A DNA stretch of 6,453 nt from NCBI GenBank assembly GCA_004376305.1, contig SOKD01000179.1, forward strand, positions 1 through 6,453. Direction: 5' to 3'. Shown here one piece after another: positions 1 through 5,692 of this stretch (its first letter is position 1; the number at the start of each line of letters is the position of its first letter). The notes beneath the pieces were generated by a model. It did no database searches and was not told the DNA's origin. It saw only the letters and a list, made by a program, of their open reading frames with translations. The DNA is from Candidatus Cloacimonadota bacterium. GTDB lineage: Bacteria > Hydrothermota > E44-bin80. Made by a program: the position numbers and the translations under genes.

Positions 1-1646
1 ATAGGATCAAGGAGATGATCGCGGAACATGATCTGAATCGAGTGCTTATTGCGTCGTGTACTCCAAGAACTCATGAACCCTTGTTTCAGGATACGATACG
101 AGAGGCGGGACTCAATCCATACCTTTTTGAATTCGTAAATATCAGGGATCAATGTTCGTGGGTACATATGCAGCAAAAGGAGGAGGCAACCAAAAAAGCA
201 AAGGAGTTGTTGAGAATGGGAATTCATAAAGTTGCCCTCGCAAGACCGATAACGGTATCAAAATCAGAGGTGAATTCTAAGGGACTCATAATTGGTGGTG
301 GAGTGTCGGGATTAACATCCGCACTTTCTCTTGCCAGACAAGGTTTTGAGGTATATCTCGTGGAGAAGGAGTCTGTACTGGGAGGTCAACTGAATCATAT
401 TTATTTCAGTCTCAATAAAAACGATCCTCAGAAATTATTAAAACGGCTCATTGAGGAAACAATGTTAGATGAAAAGATACATGTTATAAAAAATGCAGAA
501 ATTGAAGATGTTTCTGGCTATGTTGGGAACTTCAAAACGACAGTAAGGACGAGCGATACTGATGCTCTTGAAGCTTTAAAAGAGGGAAGTGAAGAGACAC
601 AAGATGAATCGGAACAAAAACTGAATAAAGAAACAGAAGTCTTAATCGAGAGCGAGAAACCTTCGGGAAATAACGGAACTGCGCAAACGGTAGAACTGGA
701 ACATGGGATTATCATCGTTGCCACGGGAGCTGATGAATATATGCCAAAAGAATACTGCTATGGTAAAGCTGAAAAGGTAATAACCCAGAGAAGTCTCGAG
801 GAAAAACTTGCTGACGGTTCCTGGATGCCAGAGGATAATGAGTTTGTTGTTATGATTCAATGTGTCGGTTCTCGAAACGATGAACATCCCTACTGCAGTC
901 GGATCTGTTGTTACCAGGCCATAAAAAATGCTCTTAAAGTAAAAGAGTTAAACCCAAAAACAGATATTTTTGTACTCTACAGAGATATAAGAACATACGG
1001 ATTCAGAGAGATATATTATCGTGAGGCAAGAGAAGCTGGGGTGATCTTTATCAGGTACGATGAAAAAAATAAACCGGATGTTAATCTTGAAAATGGCAAA
1101 CTAAGTGTTCGCGTGAAAGATCCTGTTTTACAGGAAGAACTCATACTCAGTCCTGATTTATTGGTGCTAAGTGCTGGAATTATTGCGGGAGAAAACGAGG
1201 AGGTTTCGAAGATACTAAAGGTTCCTCTGAACGAGGACCGGTTTTTTCTTGAGGCACATGTTAAACTGAGACCGCTTGACTTCGCCAATGACGGGATCTT
1301 TCTGTGTGGTCTCTCACATTCTCCCAAGGTTATTGAGGAATCGATCGTTCAAGCGCAGGGTGCCGCGGGAAGAGCTGCAACGATACTTTCAAAGAAATAT
1401 ATCGAGGCGAAAGGTAATATTGCAGAGGTGAATGAGCGGATGTGCAGTGGATGTGAACTTTGTGTGTCCGTTTGCCCGTATGACGCTCGAGTGATGGATG
1501 AGGAGACTGGGACATCGAAGGTGATTGATGTGCTCTGCCAGGGGTGCGGAGCGTGTTGTGTTGCCTGTCTCAATAATGCAACTCGACAGAAAGGTTTTGA
1601 GAAGAAACAGGAAGTTTGTAAGATCGATGCGGTACTTGGATTTTAA
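1..1646 (+). CDS. hdrA: HdrA-like FAD/iron-sulfur subunit, 5'-truncated by the window edge
   Basis: Cytoplasmic electron-transfer hub subunit of heterodisulfide-reductase-like complexes; in the family it carries FAD and several [4Fe-4S] clusters and can bifurcate electrons. ATG 15 is probably internal: the frame is open to base 1, and the preceding codons (R-I-K-E) fit the usual HdrA helix before the ASCTPRTHEP motif. Roughly the first 70-80 family residues should lie upstream. Numbering from ATG 15: C15 in ASCTPRTHEP and C47 in RDQCSWVH (N-terminal cluster region); FAD-binding GGGVSG at 94-99; ATGAD at 236-240; C283 in CVGSR plus C294/C298/C299 (HdrA-specific cluster); two C-terminal ferredoxin motifs, C477/480/483/487 and C508/511/514/518, the second followed by Leu instead of the usual Pro. 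Residues about 181-226 are a hydrophilic Glu/Ser-rich insert that I do not expect in typical HdrA. mvhD follows 17 nt later. Family assignment is secure; bifurcating activity and partners are inferred. Confidence 0.95.
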   Translation, partial: RIKEMIAEHDLNRVLIASCTPRTHEPLFQDTIREAGLNPYLFEFVNIRDQCSWVHMQQKEEATKKAKELLRMGIHKVALARPITVSKSEVNSKGLIIGGGVSGLTSALSLARQGFEVYLVEKESVLGGQLNHIYFSLNKNDPQKLLKRLIEETMLDEKIHVIKNAEIEDVSGYVGNFKTTVRTSDTDALEALKEGSEETQDESEQKLNKETEVLIESEKPSGNNGTAQTVELEHGIIIVATGADEYMPKEYCYGKAEKVITQRSLEEKLADGSWMPEDNEFVVMIQCVGSRNDEHPYCSRICCYQAIKNALKVKELNPKTDIFVLYRDIRTYGFREIYYREAREAGVIFIRYDEKNKPDVNLENGKLSVRVKDPVLQEELILSPDLLVLSAGIIAGENEEVSKILKVPLNEDRFFLEAHVKLRPLDFANDGIFLCGLSHSPKVIEESIVQAQGAAGRAATILSKKYIEAKGNIAEVNERMCSGCELCVSVCPYDARVMDEETGTSKVIDVLCQGCGACCVACLNNATRQKGFEKKQEVCKIDAVLGF

Positions 1647-1663
1647 ACATTCGTGGAGGTATA

Positions 1664-2086
1664 ATGGCTGAGTTTGAACCAAAAATTGTAGCCTTTCTTT
1701 GCAACTGGTGTACGTATGCGGGCGCTGATCTTGCGGGTACATCAAGGATTCAGTATCCGCCGAATGTCAGAGTAATCAGGCTCATGTGCTCTGGAGCGGT
1801 CGATCCAATGTATATTATCAGAGCACTCATAGAGGGCATTGATGGTGTACTGATCGGTGGATGTCATCCTGGAGATTGTCACTATATCAATGGAAATTAC
1901 AAAGCGAGAAGGAGAATTACCATTCTGAAAACGCTGCTGAAAGAAATGGGAATTGATGAGAATAGGGTGTGGCTCAGATGGATATCTGCATCGGAAGGTC
2001 AATTGTTCGCTAATACGATAAAGGATATTGTGACGAAAATGAAAGAGTTGGGTCCAAATCCTATGAGGAATTATTGGGGTACGTAG
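1664..2086 (+). CDS. mvhD: MvhD-type [2Fe-2S] electron-transfer subunit
   Basis: Small cytoplasmic iron-sulfur protein (140 residues, normal family length). In methanogens and many bacteria MvhD passes electrons between HdrA and a hydrogenase, formate dehydrogenase or other donor. The whole protein matches the family: N-terminal CNWCTYAGAD motif (C13, C16), MCSG (C42), and GGCHPGDCHY (C67, C72), the cysteines that supply the cluster ligands. The ATG lies 4 nt after a GGAGG at 1655-1659 and 17 nt after the hdrA stop, so co-translation with HdrA is expected; in some lineages the two are fused. No hydrogenase large or small subunit is visible here, so its partner is more likely one of the FrhB-like proteins just downstream, or something outside the window. 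Very confident of family, less so of partner. Confidence 0.96.
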   Translation: MAEFEPKIVAFLCNWCTYAGADLAGTSRIQYPPNVRVIRLMCSGAVDPMYIIRALIEGIDGVLIGGCHPGDCHYINGNYKARRRITILKTLLKEMGIDENRVWLRWISASEGQLFANTIKDIVTKMKELGPNPMRNYWGT

Positions 2087-2114
2087 GAGAGAATGAGAGG
2101 AAACTGGAGGAAAG

Positions 2115-3230
2115 ATGTCGAAATATTTTAAACTTGATGTAAAAAATAAGAAGATAACCGAAAGCCTTAACGATTTTCTTTCACGTTTATTGGAGCACAA
2201 GGTTGTTGATGTTTTGCTTATCCCACAGAGACTTGCGAAGAGCACTGTTCAAACGGTTATAGAAGACCGAGAAAAAATAAAGGACGCTGATCCTCTTGCA
2301 CCTGTTATTCCAGTTAACTCTTCAATTATTGCAGCAAATCTCACGAGAACAACTCTCAATAAAAAAGTGGGGATAATCTTAAAACCATGCGAGATAAGGG
2401 CTTTTCTTGAACTTGTTAAACTCAACCAGGCACATCTCGATAATGTTGTTATCATCAGCGGCGACTGTTTCGGTACATACACTGTTTCTGATTATCAGGA
2501 GTTCCTGAAAGTTACAGATTCGAAACGGGCTTCAGGAGACAGTTTTCTTCAGATGGTTCAGAGCAAAGGCAAAGTGGTTCCCTTGAGAACTGCCTGTCAA
2601 ATATGTGAGTATCCAACTCCCCAGAATGCGCATATATCGATTCTAACGTGTGGAGTAGATTCGGTAAAAGAGATCCTGCTCGAAGTAGAGGATACTCTTG
2701 CTGAAAAGTTGTCTCCTCTCAGTTTAAAGAGTGCTTCATTACCAAAGAAAAGAGAGGCTGCTCTCTTAAAGATACAAAAAGAAAAGAAGAAAGAGAGAGA
2801 AAAAGTATTTAAAGAGATAGAGAAGGATGTTTCTAAAATTGAGAATTTTATATCTCTTTTTTCCACCTGTATAGGGTGTCAGAATTGTCGAAAGGTATGC
2901 CCTATCTGTTATTGTGAAGTTTGTTTGTTTGAGACCAATGTGCTTAAATATGAGTCTGCAAAGTATTTCAGGTGGGCGAAAAAAAAAGGCATTCTGAGAA
3001 TGCCAACAGATACACTTCTTTTCCATATTACGAGGATGAATCATATGATTACATCATGTGTTGAATGTGGCTCATGCGAAAGTGCTTGCCCCAGTAAAAT
3101 TCCCATTGGTACGATTTTCAGTTTTTTGGCAGGGAAAGCACAACATGTCTTCGATTATAAACCTGGAATTGATGTTAAAGATGAGCTCCCTCTCGCGACT
3201 TTTAAGGAAGAGGAACTTGAGCCAAGATGA
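2115..3230 (+). CDS. FrhB/FdhB-like domain fused to a C-terminal two-[4Fe-4S] ferredoxin domain
   Basis: Cytoplasmic iron-sulfur protein of 371 residues. Residues about 1-190 resemble the FrhB/FdhB (coenzyme F420 hydrogenase/dehydrogenase beta) C-terminal fold: KPCEIRA (C92), GDCFGTY (C118) and CQIC (C161, C164) followed by an A-H-I-S segment. These correspond in order to the PCQ, FCWEN and CxxC...ADIS motifs of the FrhB homologue encoded downstream. Residues about 208-240 form a very Lys/Glu-rich, probably helical linker. The C-terminal part has two ferredoxin motifs, C252/255/258/262 and C315/318/321/325, an HdrC-like spacing that could replace the absent HdrC. Three extra cysteines (C265, C267, C270) directly follow the first motif. 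The ATG is 4 nt after GGAGG 2106-2110. Likely role: relaying electrons between MvhD/HdrA and a flavin or F420-type site. Use of F420 itself is unproven. An FdhB-like electron-input subunit is the main alternative description. Confidence 0.85.
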   Translation: MSKYFKLDVKNKKITESLNDFLSRLLEHKVVDVLLIPQRLAKSTVQTVIEDREKIKDADPLAPVIPVNSSIIAANLTRTTLNKKVGIILKPCEIRAFLELVKLNQAHLDNVVIISGDCFGTYTVSDYQEFLKVTDSKRASGDSFLQMVQSKGKVVPLRTACQICEYPTPQNAHISILTCGVDSVKEILLEVEDTLAEKLSPLSLKSASLPKKREAALLKIQKEKKKEREKVFKEIEKDVSKIENFISLFSTCIGCQNCRKVCPICYCEVCLFETNVLKYESAKYFRWAKKKGILRMPTDTLLFHITRMNHMITSCVECGSCESACPSKIPIGTIFSFLAGKAQHVFDYKPGIDVKDELPLATFKEEELEPR

Positions 3231-3273
3231 AAGAATGTCTCATCCGTGAATTCAGGATGCTTGGATTAACAAA

Positions 3274-3278
3274 GGAGG
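3274..3278 (+). promoter_or_regulatory. Ribosome-binding site selecting a GTG start
   Basis: GGAGG, followed by 4 nt and GTG 3283-3285. The nearby ATG at 3287 is out of frame, so this site decides the start. The 4-nt spacing equals that at the genes starting at 1664 and 2115. Confidence 0.85.
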
Positions 3279-3282
3279 ACCC

Positions 3283-4458
3283 GTGAATGCAAATATCGAA
3301 GAAGAGGAAATGAAAAAATCGATGGGCTCGAAGTTCGAAGGAAAGAGTTTTACAGACCTCATTAACGAGGTGCAGAACAACAACCTCTGCGGTCAGTGCA
3401 TGGGATGCGTTACATTCTGCTCAGCAGCAGAGCTGGAAGTATTAGGTGTGAATGAGGAAGGATTTCCACATTATATCCAAGAAGATAAGTGCTTAAAAGA
3501 TGGGCTTTGCTATGTCATCTGTCATAAGATAAAGGATTTGGAACCTGAGATAAAGGAAGATTTCAACTGGGTTCCTCCCTTTGGACATTATGAAAGGATT
3601 ACATCAGCACAATCCACGGATCCGCGCGTATTGGAGGTGTGTACTGACGGTGGTGTGGTCACTTCCCTTCTTGGTTACATGCTGGATAAAAATATAATAA
3701 GCGGTGCACTTGTTGCAAAAAAGACCGGTGTGCTTACAAGAGAGCCGGCAATTGCAAAGTCGTACGATGAGGTTATTGACGCAGCTGGCTTCTATTTTAT
3801 CCATCCGAAACATATGGAAATGCTTGGTGATCGGTACACGACGTACTCACCGATGTTCAGCAGGATAAAGGATTTTGGCGATACTGCTCACGCACGTTTT
3901 GCCTTTGTCGGCGTACCATGCCAGGTGGATACAATCAGAAAGATGCAAAAATTGAAAATACTCCCGGCTCACATAATTACATTTGTCATAGGTCTTTTTT
4001 GCTGGGAAAATTTCTTTTTTGAGTCATTGGTAAACGATAAATTAAAACAAAAGGAATTAGGATTTTCCTTTGACAATATAAAAAAGATAAATATTAAGGA
4101 AAACCTGATAGTGACATTCAAGGATGGGAGAATCTTGCATATACCCTTTGAAGAAGTTGATGATTTCGCAAGACCAGCATGTCTTGCATGCACTGATTTT
4201 GCCAACGATTTTGCTGATATATCAGTGGGGGGGCTTGCCTCACCTGATGGATTTACCACAACGCTCCTGAGGACACAAAAGGGGAGAGAATTATTTGAAA
4301 AAGCAGTTCGTGCAGACTATATAAGGGAGATTAGAATTGATACTTCTGAAGTACTTTCTAAAATAGCTGATTTCACAAAAAAGAAGATCACGCGGGGGGA
4401 AAATAGGATTGCGGACGTAAAAAGAACGAAGTTGGAAAAACGGAAAGGTGTAGAATGA
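3283..4458 (+). CDS. FrhB-like coenzyme F420 hydrogenase/dehydrogenase beta-subunit family protein
   Basis: Cytoplasmic flavin/iron-sulfur protein of 391 residues. In the family, FrhB moves electrons between FAD and F420; bacterial homologues often use other or unknown acceptors. An N-terminal ferredoxin-like region (about 30-85) has C36/39/42/46 and a second motif C70-x2-D73-x2-C76-x3-C80, in which Asp replaces the second Cys. The FrhB core begins near residue 102: TDGGVVTSLL (121-130), FVGVPCQ (C213), GLFCWEN (C240), PACLACTDF (C300, C303), ADISVGG, and PDGFTTTLLRT (321-331). The four cysteines in PCQ, FCWEN and CxxC are the conserved cluster ligands of FrhB-type proteins. The tail, about 360-391, is Lys/Arg-rich. 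GTG start is chosen from the GGAGG at 4-nt spacing. The stop overlaps the start of the beta-barrel gene (ATGA). This is the second FrhB-type module in the operon, after the fusion protein ending at 3230. Family secure; substrate unknown. Confidence 0.92.
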   Translation: MNANIEEEEMKKSMGSKFEGKSFTDLINEVQNNNLCGQCMGCVTFCSAAELEVLGVNEEGFPHYIQEDKCLKDGLCYVICHKIKDLEPEIKEDFNWVPPFGHYERITSAQSTDPRVLEVCTDGGVVTSLLGYMLDKNIISGALVAKKTGVLTREPAIAKSYDEVIDAAGFYFIHPKHMEMLGDRYTTYSPMFSRIKDFGDTAHARFAFVGVPCQVDTIRKMQKLKILPAHIITFVIGLFCWENFFFESLVNDKLKQKELGFSFDNIKKINIKENLIVTFKDGRILHIPFEEVDDFARPACLACTDFANDFADISVGGLASPDGFTTTLLRTQKGRELFEKAVRADYIREIRIDTSEVLSKIADFTKKKITRGENRIADVKRTKLEKRKGVE

Positions 4459-5678
4459 AAGAAGAGAAAGAGAGCACAAAAGAAGTGATACATGAGATAG
4501 TTCGCCTAATCCTTGTTTTATCATTTGCATTGCTCCTGGCAATGGTTTCTTCACTGAGAGCAATTGCCATTAATGGGCGTTCAAGTACGAGCTTCTATGG
4601 TTACCAGGAGGATGTGAAACATTCGGAATTATATCAGAAGCTTGATTTCGACCTCTTGGAATTGGGGACCCAAAAGCTGTCAATCCATTCATATACGCAG
4701 ATAAGCAAGGATATTTCAGCAAATGATGATATCGAAACGAAAATTCGAAATGCGTATTTTAATTGGAAAGAAAATGCTCTTGATATTAGGGTGGGAAGAC
4801 AATTCATTTCAAGAGGTATAGGCAGAGCTAGCATTGATGGTTTGATGGTACAATATCAGCAGAGTGGTGCCTTCTCAATTACAGGATATGCCGGCACAGA
4901 ATCTCCTTTCGATTCGGTTGATGTTCGTTCATGGTCTGATGGGAATACTATCGGTTCTTATGTTTCTTTGGATTGCTTCAAGAATTCATTCATAGGCGTG
5001 AGCTGGGTTCGGAAAGAGAGAAACAACGAATGTGATCGGCATGCAATAGGATTTGATACCGATAGCAGAGTTTCAGTTATCCGATTGTATTCACAAGGAG
5101 AAATGAACATTCTGGAAGGTGAAGTGAACAAGATCTTAGCAGGCATAGGATATAGGGCAAGCAGAAAAGCGCAGCTCTATACCGAGTATCGTTATTCGAA
5201 GCCTGCATTCAGGAAAAGCTCCGTATTTAATGAATTCGAGATCAATTCTGCGCAGCAGCTTCGCGTTGGAATAAATTGCGTATGTATCGAATTGCTAAGA
5301 ATATCAGGTGAATACTCACTGCTTAATAAAAGTGCTGTATCACATAGGGTGCATGGGGAAATAAGCTCCCGAAACATTAGCATTGGATATATTTATGGTT
5401 CTGGTTATGGGGGAAGTGAGAATTCTGTTATTGTGAATATGAAACTAGCCATCGCGAACCGATTTCGTCTTGGCGCTGGCGCACGATACTCGAAGTATAG
5501 TTTGTCCGAAAGATTGCATGTAAGCGATGAGAGTATTACTACACATATAAATTGCAGCTACAGATTCATGAGGAATTGGGATCTTTCAGCTCGTGTTGAG
5601 AATTATAAGAACAAACATTATGAATATGACACAAGGGTTGTCATAAACACAACAATTCTCTTTCATCAACACAAATAA
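4455..5678 (+). CDS. Exported outer-membrane beta-barrel (porin-like) protein
   Basis: 407 residues. I recognise no named family, but the design is that of an outer-membrane barrel. The N-terminus is a signal peptide: charged residues 1-17, a hydrophobic core at about 18-34 and an A36-I-A38 cleavage site. The mature part has alternating polar/apolar strands with aromatic residues and Gly-rich turns throughout. The best-defined segment is 111-150: RVGRQF, then GRASIDGL, then ITGYAG. This pattern is seen in barrels encoded beside multihaem cytochromes. The final strand ends in TTILFHQHK, with an aromatic near the terminus. Five cysteines (C174, C193, C275, C277, C367) are unusual for a barrel. 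The ATG overlaps the upstream stop by 4 nt, with an AGGTG 4 nt before it, implying translational coupling. The cytochrome gene follows after 14 nt, so a role as sheath of a porin-cytochrome conduit is plausible. A substrate porin is the alternative. Confidence 0.8.
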   Translation: MKEEKESTKEVIHEIVRLILVLSFALLLAMVSSLRAIAINGRSSTSFYGYQEDVKHSELYQKLDFDLLELGTQKLSIHSYTQISKDISANDDIETKIRNAYFNWKENALDIRVGRQFISRGIGRASIDGLMVQYQQSGAFSITGYAGTESPFDSVDVRSWSDGNTIGSYVSLDCFKNSFIGVSWVRKERNNECDRHAIGFDTDSRVSVIRLYSQGEMNILEGEVNKILAGIGYRASRKAQLYTEYRYSKPAFRKSSVFNEFEINSAQQLRVGINCVCIELLRISGEYSLLNKSAVSHRVHGEISSRNISIGYIYGSGYGGSENSVIVNMKLAIANRFRLGAGARYSKYSLSERLHVSDESITTHINCSYRFMRNWDLSARVENYKNKHYEYDTRVVINTTILFHQHK

Positions 5679-5683
5679 ATGGG

Positions 5684-5688
5684 GGAGG
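5684..5688 (+). promoter_or_regulatory. Ribosome-binding site pointing to a non-canonical ATT start
   Basis: GGAGG within a G5-A-GG run, directly after the barrel stop codon (5676-5678). The base 5 nt downstream opens ATT 5693-5695, giving the same 4-nt spacing as the sites before 1664, 2115 and 3283. No ATG, GTG or TTG in the cytochrome frame is available anywhere between its upstream stop (5627-5629) and the first haem motif. Confidence 0.75.
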
Positions 5689-5692
5689 AAAA

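Noticed and set aside
15..17. ATG 15 as the true start of hdrA
   Set aside because: The frame is open to the first base, the preceding codons fit conserved HdrA sequence, and the protein would lack the usual N-terminal segment. The gene is cut by the window edge.
3241..3259. Inverted repeat CATCC...GGATG around TGAATTCA in the 52-nt gap before the GTG start
   Set aside because: The stem is short with a bulged G and no T-run follows, so it is not a convincing terminator. It could be a chance palindrome.
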